Position numbers and translations under genes: made by a program
Notes under the pieces: model-generated
What the model saw: only the letters and a program-made list of their open reading frames with translations
Database searches by the model: none
What the model was told of the DNA's origin: nothing
NCBI GenBank assembly: GCA_024401865.1
Contig: JAKSKI010000007.1
Coordinates: 1-43,174 of the forward strand
Direction: 5' to 3'
Source: Bacteroidales bacterium
GTDB lineage: Bacteria; Bacteroidota; Bacteroidia; Bacteroidales; UBA932
DNA length: 43,174 nt
Shown here: positions 23,815 to 32,246 of the stretch, piece after piece
How the letters are laid out: each line of letters opens with the position of its first letter
How positions within the stretch are numbered: position 1 is the first letter of the stretch

Positions 23815-24564
23815 ATGGACAGACTGAAAGCCGCACTGCTTCTGATTGCGTTGTGTCTGGCCTCTCCCCGGGCCGGAGCGCAGCGCATCGAAGCTTCCGA
23901 CAGCCTTCAGGCTTTTGATCCGGCCCAGCTTATTGCCCCCTGCCTCCTCATAGGTACGGGCACTGCCATCCATTATATGGCACACAACACTTTAGACGTC
24001 GCAGTGCAGCGTCAGATGCAGGAATGGCACGCCGGCAAGCCCGACGTCCCGTTCGACGACTACATCCAGTACGCTCCACTGATAATGGACCTGGGACTCG
24101 GTTTCACCGGGGTCAAGGCCCGCAACTGCTTCATCGACCGCACCATCGAGGCGGCCATCGCCTATGCTTCCGCAGGCATACTGGGAGCATCCACCAAGCA
24201 GATTTTCCACACACTGAGGCCCAACGAGACCAACTACCTGTCCTTCCCTTCCGGCCATACGATATTCGCTTTTACGGGAGCGGAACTTGTCCGCAGGGAA
24301 TTCGGATGGGGATGGGGCGCGGGCGCCTATGGCATAGCCACCACGGTAGCCGTAATGCGGGTGTACCGCAACTGGCACTGGGTCAGCGACGTGCTGGCCG
24401 GAGCGGGCATAGGGATACTTTGCGCCAACATAGGATGCTGGCTCCTTGAGCCCACCAAATCCCTTTTCGGCATCGAATTGCCGGACAGTATGACATTTGC
24501 CGTTGTCCCGGGAGTGGATCCCGTCAGCGGGACGGTGTGCGCTTCACTTGCTATGAGATTCTGA
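23815..24564 (+). CDS. PAP2-family acid phosphatase, membrane/periplasmic
   Basis: This is a 249-residue PAP2 phosphatase. A signal peptide or TM helix covers residues 1-22. The three catalytic motifs are visible: KQIFHTLRP (K-x6-RP), PSGHT, and the YRNWHWVSD block corresponding to SR-x5-H-x3-D. Members dephosphorylate undecaprenyl pyrophosphate, lipid A, phosphatidic acid or small substrates; the choice cannot be made here. The usual SR of motif 3 is YR, a mild deviation. It lies 7 nt after pdxA and 3 nt before the DAHP synthase gene, within the same operon. Confidence 0.88.
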   Translation: MDRLKAALLLIALCLASPRAGAQRIEASDSLQAFDPAQLIAPCLLIGTGTAIHYMAHNTLDVAVQRQMQEWHAGKPDVPFDDYIQYAPLIMDLGLGFTGVKARNCFIDRTIEAAIAYASAGILGASTKQIFHTLRPNETNYLSFPSGHTIFAFTGAELVRREFGWGWGAGAYGIATTVAVMRVYRNWHWVSDVLAGAGIGILCANIGCWLLEPTKSLFGIELPDSMTFAVVPGVDPVSGTVCASLAMRF

Positions 24565-24567
24565 CAG

Positions 24568-25590
24568 ATGGATAGAATATTCACCATAGCCGGGCCTTGC
24601 AGCGCCGAATCCGAATCCCAATTGCTTCGGACTGCCGAGGCGTTGAGGGACAGCCGCCCGGATTATTTCCGTGCGGGTCTCTGGAAACCGCGCACCAAAC
24701 CCGGATGTTTCGAGGGAATGGGAGAGAAGGCCATTCCCTGGATGCAGAGAGTCCGGGAGGTCACCGGACTGCGCATCTGCACTGAAGTGGCGTGCCGCGA
24801 GCACGTCGAAGCCTGTCTGAATGCCGGGTTCGACCTGCTGTGGATCGGCGCACGCACCACAACCAACCCCTTCCTTGTCGAAGAGATTGCGACGGCCCTG
24901 GAAGGCAGTTCCATACCTGTTTTCGTCAAGAACCCCGCCAGCCGCGACATTGTGCTCTGGGAGGGCGCCGTCGAGAGACTGATGGCCCACGGCATCAAGG
25001 ATATCGGCTTGGTTCACAGAGGTTTCCCTTCTTTCGGGGAGACACTCTACCGCAATGCTCCCGAGTGGCAGGCCGCTGCAAGGATGCGGAGCGCATTCCC
25101 CGGACTGCGTATGATATGCGACCCGAGCCACATCGCCGGCGACAGCAGGATCGTGCCCGAAATAGCGCAGCAATCCCTTGACCTTGGTCTGGACGGCCTT
25201 ATGGTTGAATGTCACGTCAATCCCGGTGAGGCGCTCAGCGACACCGCCCAGCAACTCACCCCCGAGGCATACAAGGCTATGCTGGCCGGTCTCAATGTCC
25301 GTCGCAGCGATGCCGACGAAGACGACTACCGCAACCGCCTGTCAGAACTCCGCTCGCGCATAGACGTATATGACGACGCCATCCTGGATGCCCTTGCCCG
25401 GAGAATGGAAATCAGCCGGGAGATAGGACGCATCAAGAAGGAGCACAACGTCTCCATACTCCAGCTCTCCAGGTGGGACGAGATTATGGAGAGAGCTCTG
25501 CGTGCAGGACGGACCAAGGGTCTGAGCGAGGAGTTCGTAAGGTCACTGTTCGAAGAGATACACAAGGCCTCGGCAGCATCACAGAAATAA
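24568..25590 (+). CDS. Bifunctional DAHP synthase / chorismate mutase
   Basis: The 340-residue fusion covers two steps of aromatic amino-acid synthesis. Residues 1-245 are a DAHP synthase of the AroA(beta)/KDO8P-synthase-like type (AGPCSAES, FRAGLWKPRTKPGCFEG, FVKNPASRD, CDPSHIAG, VECHVNPG). Residues 255-335 are an AroQ-type chorismate mutase (LRSRIDVYDDAILDALARRMEISREIGRIKKEH). The order, synthase first, is that found in Bacteroidota, where the mutase domain can also mediate feedback. It is cotranscribed with the PAP2 gene and followed 13 nt later by a sugar kinase gene. Confidence 0.94.
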   Translation: MDRIFTIAGPCSAESESQLLRTAEALRDSRPDYFRAGLWKPRTKPGCFEGMGEKAIPWMQRVREVTGLRICTEVACREHVEACLNAGFDLLWIGARTTTNPFLVEEIATALEGSSIPVFVKNPASRDIVLWEGAVERLMAHGIKDIGLVHRGFPSFGETLYRNAPEWQAAARMRSAFPGLRMICDPSHIAGDSRIVPEIAQQSLDLGLDGLMVECHVNPGEALSDTAQQLTPEAYKAMLAGLNVRRSDADEDDYRNRLSELRSRIDVYDDAILDALARRMEISREIGRIKKEHNVSILQLSRWDEIMERALRAGRTKGLSEEFVRSLFEEIHKASAASQK

Positions 25591-25603
25591 CAACCACATC
25601 AAT

Positions 25604-26677
25604 ATGCAAGACCTCAAAACCATCGCCGGACAGTTTGCGCTCAAAGGAGCGGCCGGCACCATCAAGCCTCTCGGAGAAGGCTTCATCAATGACACTTATC
25701 TCATCTGTCTCGAGGGCGAATCGGAGCCTTCCTACATCCTTCAGCGCAAGAACCACATAGTCTTCCCCGATGTCCCCTCGATGATGGACAACATCAAGAG
25801 GGTCACCGAGCACATCAAGACCAAGGTGTCGGATCCCCTCAGGGGCACCCTGACAGTGATTCCCGCCAGGGACGGCAAGCTGTACTACAAGGACGGGGAC
25901 GGCAATTATTGGGCCGTGTGCCTTTTCATCAAAGGTTCCAGGAGTTATGACAGGGCTGACACGCCGGAGCTCGCCTATCAGGGAGGACTGGGCCTGGGAT
26001 GCTTCCACAAGCAGGTCAGCGACTTCAAGGAGCCCCTGTCGGAGACCATCAAGGGCTTCCACAACATCAGATGGCGCTTCCAGCAGTGGGACGAAGCCAT
26101 CGAGCGTGATGCTGCAGGACGGGTGGCCGGTCTGAGCGAGGAGATAGGGTGGATAGAGAGCCGCAGGAGCAATATGATGGCTTTCTGGGAGAAATTCGAG
26201 AACGGAATCATCCCCACGCGCGTTACCCACAACGATACCAAGATCAGCAATTTCCTCTTCGATGCCGCGGACGGCAGCCTGCTCTGTGCCATCGACCTCG
26301 ATACGATGATGTCTTCGACTATGCTCAATGACACCGGTGACGCACTGCGTTCATATACCAACACGGGAGCCGAGGATGACAAGGACCTCGACAAGGTCGG
26401 GATGAGTATGGATATGTTCAAGGCATATATGAAGGGTTACCTGTCCGTGATGAAGGACGAGCTCTCCCCCGTGGAGATGGAGTATCTGGCGTTCAGCGGC
26501 CTGTACATCACATATGAGCAGGTACTGAGGTTCCTGATGGACTACATAGACGGAGATACCTACTACAAGACAAAGTATCCCGAGCACAATCTGGTCCGCA
26601 CTCACGCCCAGTATAAGCTTCTCACCAGTATGGAAGCCCGGCTGGACGAGATGAACGCATTCATCAAGTCCCTGTAA
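25604..26677 (+). CDS. NahK-like N-acetylhexosamine 1-kinase (APH fold)
   Basis: The 357-residue cytoplasmic kinase resembles Bifidobacterium N-acetylhexosamine 1-kinase along its whole length: GEGFINDTYLI near residue 28, YILQRKNHIVFPDV, the catalytic RVTHNDTKISNFLFDA, the metal site AIDLDTMM, and the C-terminal YYKTKYPEHNLVRTHAQYKLL. NahK phosphorylates GlcNAc or GalNAc at C1, so this protein probably acts in amino-sugar salvage. The gene follows the DAHP synthase gene by 13 nt and precedes, with its own promoter, the NagB/PIG-L fusion, which supports an amino-sugar theme. Exact specificity remains unproven. Confidence 0.82.
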   Translation: MQDLKTIAGQFALKGAAGTIKPLGEGFINDTYLICLEGESEPSYILQRKNHIVFPDVPSMMDNIKRVTEHIKTKVSDPLRGTLTVIPARDGKLYYKDGDGNYWAVCLFIKGSRSYDRADTPELAYQGGLGLGCFHKQVSDFKEPLSETIKGFHNIRWRFQQWDEAIERDAAGRVAGLSEEIGWIESRRSNMMAFWEKFENGIIPTRVTHNDTKISNFLFDAADGSLLCAIDLDTMMSSTMLNDTGDALRSYTNTGAEDDKDLDKVGMSMDMFKAYMKGYLSVMKDELSPVEMEYLAFSGLYITYEQVLRFLMDYIDGDTYYKTKYPEHNLVRTHAQYKLLTSMEARLDEMNAFIKSL

Positions 26678-26763
26678 AGACCTTAATGGAACGGTATCCT
26701 GAAATCCCGCAACAAAATACATTCTGTATTCCAACAGACGGCTGTTAACAACTCCACATTTGT

Positions 26764-26771
26764 TATTTTTG
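26764..26771 (+). promoter_or_regulatory. -7 promoter element for the NagB/PIG-L gene
   Basis: TATTTTTG fits TAnnTTTG and ends 20 nt before the ATG at 26792. The -33 region is not a close match. Confidence 0.55.
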
Positions 26772-26791
26772 CTGATAACGACACATTTCAT

Positions 26792-28729
26792 ATGAAGCAT
26801 TTCTCACTACCCAAAGACGGAGGCATCCGTATCAGCGATGTACCGACAGATATACTCCACGCGTGCGACAAAATGTACACAAAGGTATATACTACCCCTG
26901 AGGAAGCGTCCGCCAGAATCGTTGACAAGATAGTCAAGAGCATAAACGAGTTCAGAAGCACCAATCCCGGAAGGCATTTCAAGTTGGGATTCTCCACGGG
27001 TTCAAGCCCTATCCCGCTGTTTGACCGTCTTGCTGAGGCCTGCAATTCGGGCCGTCTGTCTATGGACGCCGTGGATGTATACTCGACGGATGAGTTCTAC
27101 CAGAAAGGGCTCAAACCTCATCAGAAGAGGACTTTTGCCCTGTGCGAACATTTCCTGTACAGGATTGACATCCCGGAGAGCAACATACATCTGCTCGATG
27201 GAGAGAGGCCATACGACACTATGTCGGATTATTGTGCTGAATTCGATGAGGCAGCAAGAGATCTGGACCTGCTCGTGATGGGCTTCGGGGAGAATGGCCA
27301 GGTGGGATTCAACGAAGTGGGTGCGGAGAAGTATTCACGCACTCGCTGCGTGATGTTGTCCTACAATTCGCGCAAGCGCCAGGCCAGGAATTTCGGCCGT
27401 GAAGTCAAGGACACTCCCAAGATGGCCCTTACTATGGGCCTGAGCACTATGCTGTCAGCCAAGAAAATATATCTGATGGCCTGGGGCGAAGGCAAGGCCG
27501 GGCTTGTACGCAAAGTGGTGGAGGAGCCCTGGGATACTGACTGCCCCATTTCGCTGTTCCAAACCCACGACAATGTGAGAATGTATGTTGACGAGACGGC
27601 GGGTAGCCTGCTCACAAGAGAAGTTGCACCGTGGACGCTCGGCCCTTGCGAATGGACACGCAAGTTCCGCCGCAAGGCCGTTATCTGGCTGAGCCAGAAG
27701 GTGGGCAAACCTGTCCTTATGCTTACCCAGGAGGACTATCTCAAGAACAACCTGGACGAACTGCTGGAAAAGCACGGCCCTTATGATAAGCTCAACGTCG
27801 AGATATTCAACGATCTGCAGCATACCATCACAGGATGGCCGGGCGGGAAGCCCAATGCGGATGACAGCACGCGCCCGGTCCCTTCAGCACCGTTCCCCAA
27901 GACCGTTCTGATATTCTCCCCTCACCCTGATGACGATGTCATCTCGATGGGAGGCACCTTTATCCGCCTGGTCCATCAGGGACATAATGTTCACGTCGCC
28001 TATGAGACCTCAGGCAATGTCGCCGTCCACGATGACGTGGTCCTCCAGCATATGGATGCCGCATCCCAGTTGGGATTCGGGGACAGGTTCGACGAGGTCA
28101 AGGCTCTTATCGACTCCAAGCGCCCCGGTCAGCCCGAACCCCGCGCCCTGCTTGACATCAAGGCAGCCATCCGCCGTTCGGAAGCAAGGGGAGCAGACCG
28201 CTCATTCGGCCTGGACAGCTCTCACGTGCACTTCCTCAACCTTCCGTTCTACGAGTCGGGCGGCATTGAGAAACTTCCCCGTTCCCAGACTGACGTGGAT
28301 ATCATCAAGAAGATAATGTCCGATCTCAAACCGGACCAGATATATATGGCGGGCGACCTCGCCGATCCTCACGGCACCCACCGCGTATGTACCGAATGCG
28401 CTATGGAAGCTCTAAGTCAGCTCAAGGAAGAGGGTGCGGAATGGACCCGCAACTGCGTGGTATGGCTGTACCGAGGCGCGTGGATGGAATGGGATCTCGG
28501 CAGCGTGGATATGGCAGTGCCCATCAGCCCCGCCGACGTGATTGAGAAACGCCACGCCATCTATCATCACCTGTCCCAGAAGGATATAGTTCCGTTCCCC
28601 GGAGAAGATCCGAGAGAATTCTGGCAGAGGGCCGAGGACCGCACGCAGAACACTGCACGACTATATTCCGAACTTGGGATGGCACAGTATTCCGCAATCG
28701 AAGTATTTGTCAAATGCGGATCCATATAA
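26792..28729 (+). CDS. nagB: Glucosamine-6-phosphate deaminase-like / PIG-L (LmbE) deacetylase-like fusion
   Basis: The 645-residue protein joins a NagB-like domain (about 25-270) to a LmbE/PIG-L domain (about 365-600). The NagB half keeps GFSTGSSPIPLF and Asp100 (STDEF), but the catalytic relay differs: where E. coli NagB has Asp141 and His143, this protein has Asn168 and Gln170 (GENGQVGFNE), keeping Glu175. The PIG-L half has HPDDDVISMGG (His378, Asp380, Asp381) and DPHGTHRVC, a complete zinc site for N-deacetylation. The fusion is widespread in Bacteroidota and usually annotated as GlcN6P deaminase, but the substitutions make that activity doubtful. It has its own promoter and terminator, next to a NahK-like kinase. 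Confidence 0.85.
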   Translation: MKHFSLPKDGGIRISDVPTDILHACDKMYTKVYTTPEEASARIVDKIVKSINEFRSTNPGRHFKLGFSTGSSPIPLFDRLAEACNSGRLSMDAVDVYSTDEFYQKGLKPHQKRTFALCEHFLYRIDIPESNIHLLDGERPYDTMSDYCAEFDEAARDLDLLVMGFGENGQVGFNEVGAEKYSRTRCVMLSYNSRKRQARNFGREVKDTPKMALTMGLSTMLSAKKIYLMAWGEGKAGLVRKVVEEPWDTDCPISLFQTHDNVRMYVDETAGSLLTREVAPWTLGPCEWTRKFRRKAVIWLSQKVGKPVLMLTQEDYLKNNLDELLEKHGPYDKLNVEIFNDLQHTITGWPGGKPNADDSTRPVPSAPFPKTVLIFSPHPDDDVISMGGTFIRLVHQGHNVHVAYETSGNVAVHDDVVLQHMDAASQLGFGDRFDEVKALIDSKRPGQPEPRALLDIKAAIRRSEARGADRSFGLDSSHVHFLNLPFYESGGIEKLPRSQTDVDIIKKIMSDLKPDQIYMAGDLADPHGTHRVCTECAMEALSQLKEEGAEWTRNCVVWLYRGAWMEWDLGSVDMAVPISPADVIEKRHAIYHHLSQKDIVPFPGEDPREFWQRAEDRTQNTARLYSELGMAQYSAIEVFVKCGSI

Positions 28730-28748
28730 ATATTCCGTATCAGTTTAC

Positions 28749-28785
28749 AAAAAAGGCCTTCCGATTGAGTCAGGAGGCCTTTTTA
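28749..28785 (+). terminator. Rho-independent terminator after the NagB/PIG-L gene
   Basis: AAAAGGCCT (28751-28759) pairs with AGGCCTTTT (28775-28783), followed by a short T/A tract. It lies 20 nt past the stop codon. Confidence 0.85.
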
Positions 28786-28829
28786 TATAGATAAACGTTT
28801 ATTTTGCCCGCAAACGGAAAGCATCTTCA

Positions 28830-28837
28830 TAAATTTG
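28830..28837 (+). promoter_or_regulatory. -7 promoter element for the metalloprotease-like lipoprotein gene
   Basis: TAAATTTG matches TAnnTTTG and ends 21 nt before the ATG at 28859. A TTTG at 28803-28806 is 23 nt upstream, slightly beyond the usual spacing. The box overlaps the upstream ATG at 28835, excluding it as the start. Confidence 0.6.
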
Positions 28838-28858
28838 CACAAGTCAAAAGTCGAGTTT

Positions 28859-30433
28859 ATGAGGAAACTGTTGAGTTTGTTGTTGGCACCGGCCCTGGTC
28901 CTGTCCTGCGAGAGTCTGGACCCCGGGGTGAGGGATGAAGTGTTTTACGATGTGGAAGGGACCGAGGTCGGTCACGAAATGATTGTGCTGGGGGACAAGC
29001 TCGAAGACCCGTATACGGTGGAGAATATGACCAGGGCACTGGCCTCGGTCTATCCCACCAAAGCGGGGGACATCATCCTCTCCCCTACTGACATATATGT
29101 CCGGTTCCTTCCCCGCAACCAGGATGAATACGAGTTGCTTGCCACTTTATGCCCCGACCTGCTGGACCACCCGGTGGATTATGCAATCCGACGCGACGGA
29201 GACTATTATCAGGACCCCGATATTCCGGAAGATGAAATCACCTGGCAGTATGCCGTGGTTGATAAGAATTTTGTGTTCCCTGACGGGATCCTATATGAGA
29301 TATTGGACCATTGTTTCATTGCCGACCACGATATAATCACGAGGGCGGGAGGCACGGAGATAAATTGGGAGGAAGTGGAGAGAGAGTCCTTCCGCCTGAC
29401 CGGCAATGAATCTTATCTGGCCCCCAAGACCAGATCATCCATCCACCCCAGCGGACGCATCACCATTGTAGACGACCTCTATGACCCTGAGCCGATAGGG
29501 GTCAAAGGGGTCACTGTGTCCTGCAACATCTTCGTCAAATTCGCCCACGCCTTCACCGATGATGAAGGATACTACGAGATGTCCAAGACCTTCACGGGCA
29601 ATCCGCGTTACCGGCTGCTCTACAAGAACGTGAAGGGGTTCGGAATCGGCCTCAACCTCATACTTGTGCCTGCCTCTTTCTCCACTCTGGGCAAGAATTC
29701 CCCGGAAGGTGTGGACTGCTGCATCGACAAGCATTCCAACAGGTCGCTGTTCTGCCGGTCAGTAGTCAACAACGCCGCATATGACTACTTCGAGAGCTGC
29801 AAGGATGACAAAGCGCAGATGAAGGCGCCGCCGTCCAACCTGAGGCTCTGGCTGTTCCAGCTGACGGACAAGAGCAGCTCCGTAATGCTCCAACAGGGTG
29901 CAGTTGTGGACGGAAGTATTCTCGAGAGCTTTCTAGGGGAATATATGATATTGCTCAAGATGTTCCTGCCTGACATTACTCTGGGGCTCAAAGGCGCTGA
30001 CAACTATGCCGAGATCTACGGACGTGCAATCCACGAACTCGCCCACGCAAGCCACTATATGGCGGTCGGAAACCCATACTGGAACCGTCTCATCAAATAC
30101 GTGCTGGTGTCGTTCGTAACCTCCGGTTGGGTTGTCTACGGAGTTGGCACGGAGGAAGACCACGGCTATTGTGAGGTCGCCGAGACCTGGGCCTACTATA
30201 TGCAGACGAAGGTTTACCGGGACCGGTACCCCGAGCAGGCCAGGTCCTTCGGCACCAACTACTGGTTCAGCCCACAGATCTTCACCTACCTGGACGAAAG
30301 GGGCATCAACAAGTACAAGTTGTTCGCCTCCCTCTCCCCCGATGTCACGGATAGAGACATACTTCAGGCCCGGCTGCTTAGCCTTTATCCCGAGTGCAAG
30401 ACCATAATCAACCAGGCTTTTGACAGATATTGA
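28859..30433 (+). CDS. Lipoprotein with zinc-metallopeptidase motif, function unknown
   Basis: I do not recognise this as a named family. From the chosen start it is 524 residues with a lipoprotein signal (LLAPALVLSC, Cys17). Residues about 190-250 look like a carboxypeptidase-regulatory/Ig-like domain (GVKGVTVSCN and DDEGYYEMSKTF). Further on comes an HExxH zinc motif, IHELAHASHYM, with His392, Glu393 and His396. About 43-46 residues later comes GYCEVAETWAYY, where Glu439 or Glu442 could be the third ligand, as in gluzincins. The layout suggests a surface or periplasmic peptidase. It stands alone between a terminator on each side, with its own promoter. No neighbour hints at its substrate. 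Confidence 0.7.
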   Translation: MRKLLSLLLAPALVLSCESLDPGVRDEVFYDVEGTEVGHEMIVLGDKLEDPYTVENMTRALASVYPTKAGDIILSPTDIYVRFLPRNQDEYELLATLCPDLLDHPVDYAIRRDGDYYQDPDIPEDEITWQYAVVDKNFVFPDGILYEILDHCFIADHDIITRAGGTEINWEEVERESFRLTGNESYLAPKTRSSIHPSGRITIVDDLYDPEPIGVKGVTVSCNIFVKFAHAFTDDEGYYEMSKTFTGNPRYRLLYKNVKGFGIGLNLILVPASFSTLGKNSPEGVDCCIDKHSNRSLFCRSVVNNAAYDYFESCKDDKAQMKAPPSNLRLWLFQLTDKSSSVMLQQGAVVDGSILESFLGEYMILLKMFLPDITLGLKGADNYAEIYGRAIHELAHASHYMAVGNPYWNRLIKYVLVSFVTSGWVVYGVGTEEDHGYCEVAETWAYYMQTKVYRDRYPEQARSFGTNYWFSPQIFTYLDERGINKYKLFASLSPDVTDRDILQARLLSLYPECKTIINQAFDRY

Positions 30434-30473
30434 TCAAGTTGACGTAAATTTTCTTTCGCTTGCTTATCTCTTC

Positions 30474-30492
30474 CCCGCAATTCTAATGCGGG
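30474..30492 (+). other. Small hairpin downstream of the lipoprotein gene
   Basis: CCCGCA and TGCGGG form a 6-bp stem with a 7-nt loop about 40 nt past the stop codon. It has no T-tract, so it is probably a 3'-UTR structure and not the terminator, which lies just beyond it. Confidence 0.4.
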
Positions 30493-30512
30493 ACTCAAAT
30501 CGTCAACTGTCA

Positions 30513-30576
30513 GTCCGGAATCCCTTGTGCGGTATGCTCGTTCTGGAGAAAGAGGGGTTCCGGACATTTTTATTAT
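30513..30576 (+). terminator. Rho-independent terminator after the lipoprotein gene
   Basis: GTCCGGAA plus CCC (30513-30524) pairs with GGG plus TTCCGGAC (30554-30565), followed by ATTTTTATTATTT. The stem has one wobble and a large loop. Confidence 0.75.
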
Positions 30577-30590
30577 TTACAATTTTTGTA

Positions 30591-30598
30591 TATATTTG
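30591..30598 (+). promoter_or_regulatory. -7 promoter element for tRNA-Leu
   Basis: TATATTTG fits TAnnTTTG and ends 12 nt before the first base of the tRNA at 30611. Confidence 0.6.
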
Positions 30599-30610
30599 CA
30601 TTCCAATTCT

Positions 30611-30693
30611 GCGCGGGTGGCGAAATGGTAGACGCGCTAGTTTCAGGAGCTAGTGGGGTAAAACCTGTGTGAGTTCGAGTCTCATCTCGCGCA
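30611..30693 (+). tRNA. tRNA-Leu (anticodon CAG)
   Basis: An 83-nt type II tRNA can be folded. The acceptor arm GCGCGGG pairs with CTCGCGC (one G-U), the D-arm contains GGTAGACGC, and the anticodon stem CTAGT/GCTAG encloses loop TTCAGGA with anticodon CAG. A long variable arm follows, and the T-arm contains GTTCGAGT. The discriminator is A. CCA is not encoded. It reads CUG leucine codons. Confidence 0.95.
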
Positions 30694-30699
30694 CGAAAC

Positions 30700-30738
30700 A
30701 AAATCCCAAATGTTTGAAAATCAAGCATTTGGGATTTT
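30700..30738. terminator. Bidirectional terminator between tRNA-Leu and the GNAT gene
   Basis: AAAATCCCAAATG (30700-30712) and CATTTGGGATTTT (30726-30738) form a perfect 13-bp stem with A-runs on one side and T-runs on the other, usable from both strands. It serves the tRNA on the plus strand and overlaps the stop codon of the GNAT gene on the minus strand. Confidence 0.8.
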
Positions 30739-31274
30739 CAGATTGCATAATCAAGTCTCGTCACTCTTACCGGCTTGTCACCACCGATTTCCAGACCGGG
30801 GCAGAGCGTTTCCTTGCCTGTATCGACGAACCCGCATTTCTCCATCACGCGGCCGGAAGCGGGATTATCAGGGAAATAATCACTCCAGAGAACGGAGAAA
30901 CCCTTTACGTTGAAGCAATAGTCGATGACAGCCTCAAGCGCTTCGGTACAAAGGCCTTGATTCCAATACGGCTTGGCAATCCAGTAGCCGATCTCGCACT
31001 GGTCGTCTTCTATATCAAGGTTTGACGCTGATGCCGGCAGATACCCGATGCTGCCAATCACCTCCGAAGTCTCCTTTAGCACGACAGCCCACATACCTTC
31101 GCCGCTGAAGACGGTCCGTATGATTTCAAGGCTTTCCTCCACCGATTTATGCGGAGGCCATCCTGCGCGCGGCCCCACATCGGGGTCGGACGCATATTTG
31201 AACAGGACTTCTGCATCTGATTCACGCCAGGGCCTGAGATTCAGTCTTTTTGTATCCAATATCTGCATACTCAT
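30738..31274 (-). CDS. GNAT-family N-acetyltransferase (RimJ/RimL-like)
   Basis: This acetyl-CoA-dependent acyltransferase is 178 residues from the ATG at 31274. It opens with the typical TKRLNLRPWRESDAEVLFKYASDPDV of the RimJ/RimL-type GNAT_3 group. Then come IGSIGYL (motif A strand), the IGYWIAKPYWNQGLCTEALEAVIDY acetyl-CoA-binding region and the conserved NPASGRVMEKCGF motif near the C-terminus. The substrate may be a ribosomal protein N-terminus or a small molecule. A second ATG at 31268 is equally possible, and an ORF extension to 31325 adds residues with no family match. It stands alone after deoC. Confidence 0.87.
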   Translation of the reverse strand: MSMQILDTKRLNLRPWRESDAEVLFKYASDPDVGPRAGWPPHKSVEESLEIIRTVFSGEGMWAVVLKETSEVIGSIGYLPASASNLDIEDDQCEIGYWIAKPYWNQGLCTEALEAVIDYCFNVKGFSVLWSDYFPDNPASGRVMEKCGFVDTGKETLCPGLEIGGDKPVRVTRLDYAI

Positions 31275-31352
31275 TTCGTTGAATTTTATAGCTGTTGTGA
31301 CAGATGCTTCCCGCCAGTCCTTCATCGCTTGGAAACAGCGGCAAGAGAATCC

Positions 31353-32246
31353 CTAGAAATATGTCACCGTCTTTTGCTCGATGGTGCTCATAAGGCTGTT
31401 GCCGAGGCGGCTGACGCCGAAACGGAAGAGATCCTTGCACATCCACTCCTGACCCAGTACGGACAATCCTATCAGATAATATGACAGGGCATCTTCGGCG
31501 TTGGAGATTCCGCCTGCCGCCTTGAAGCCCACGCGGCGTCCGGTCTGAGTGTGATACTTGCGGATGCACTCGCACATAACGTATGCCGCTACTGGCGTGG
31601 CATTCACATCCACCTTGCCTGTGGATGTCTTGATGAAATCCGCGCCGGACTCCATTGCCAGAAACGAAGCAGCGGCAATATTCTCTACTGTGCCAAGGAC
31701 GCCCGTCTCGAGTATCACCTTGAGGGTGATTTTGCGCCCAAGGGAAGCGCCGACCCTGTCTACAGCCTCGCGTATGGCTATTATTTCCCTGGAGGCCGCA
31801 TCATAATCCCCCGCCAGGAATGCGTTGAGCGCAAGTACGATATCAATCTCGTCAGCACCTGCCTCAACCGCCATTTCGCTCTCCTTCACCTTGACCTCCA
31901 CAAAACTCTGGGATGCCGGGAAACATCCTGACACAGCTGTGACGTGAACGTCCGGATCCATACGCTGTCCGCATACCGCAGAGGCGAAATTAGGGAAAAC
32001 GCATATTGAAGCCGGATTGGGATAGTCGGGAAATTCATTGCGGAGAGAATTGACCTTCCCCACAAGTTTTGATACCGACTCCGCAGTATCGGAAGACTTC
32101 AACGTTGTAAGATCCATCATAGAGAAGCATTTCTTGAGCACCACCGGGGTCCTGTTGGTGTCGATGCTTCCCACAATTGTCTGCAGATTGGAATTGATTG
32201 CTCCCATTTCAGGAGAATAACCGTATTTTGACAGATAGTCCATCAT
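31353..32246 (-). CDS. deoC: Deoxyribose-phosphate aldolase
   Basis: This 297-residue class I aldolase converts 2-deoxyribose 5-phosphate to glyceraldehyde 3-phosphate and acetaldehyde in nucleoside salvage. The TIM-barrel motifs are present: CVFPNFASAV, EIDIVLALNAFLAGD, LKVILETGVLG, and the Schiff-base Lys206 in DFIKTSTGK, followed by FKAAGGISNAEDAL with the second conserved lysine. It is longer than E. coli DeoC (about 259) because of an N-terminal extension. Its start overlaps the end of the radical SAM gene by 4 nt, so the two are translationally coupled at the end of the ftsY-pheT operon. Confidence 0.95.
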   Translation of the reverse strand: MMDYLSKYGYSPEMGAINSNLQTIVGSIDTNRTPVVLKKCFSMMDLTTLKSSDTAESVSKLVGKVNSLRNEFPDYPNPASICVFPNFASAVCGQRMDPDVHVTAVSGCFPASQSFVEVKVKESEMAVEAGADEIDIVLALNAFLAGDYDAASREIIAIREAVDRVGASLGRKITLKVILETGVLGTVENIAAASFLAMESGADFIKTSTGKVDVNATPVAAYVMCECIRKYHTQTGRRVGFKAAGGISNAEDALSYYLIGLSVLGQEWMCKDLFRFGVSRLGNSLMSTIEQKTVTYF

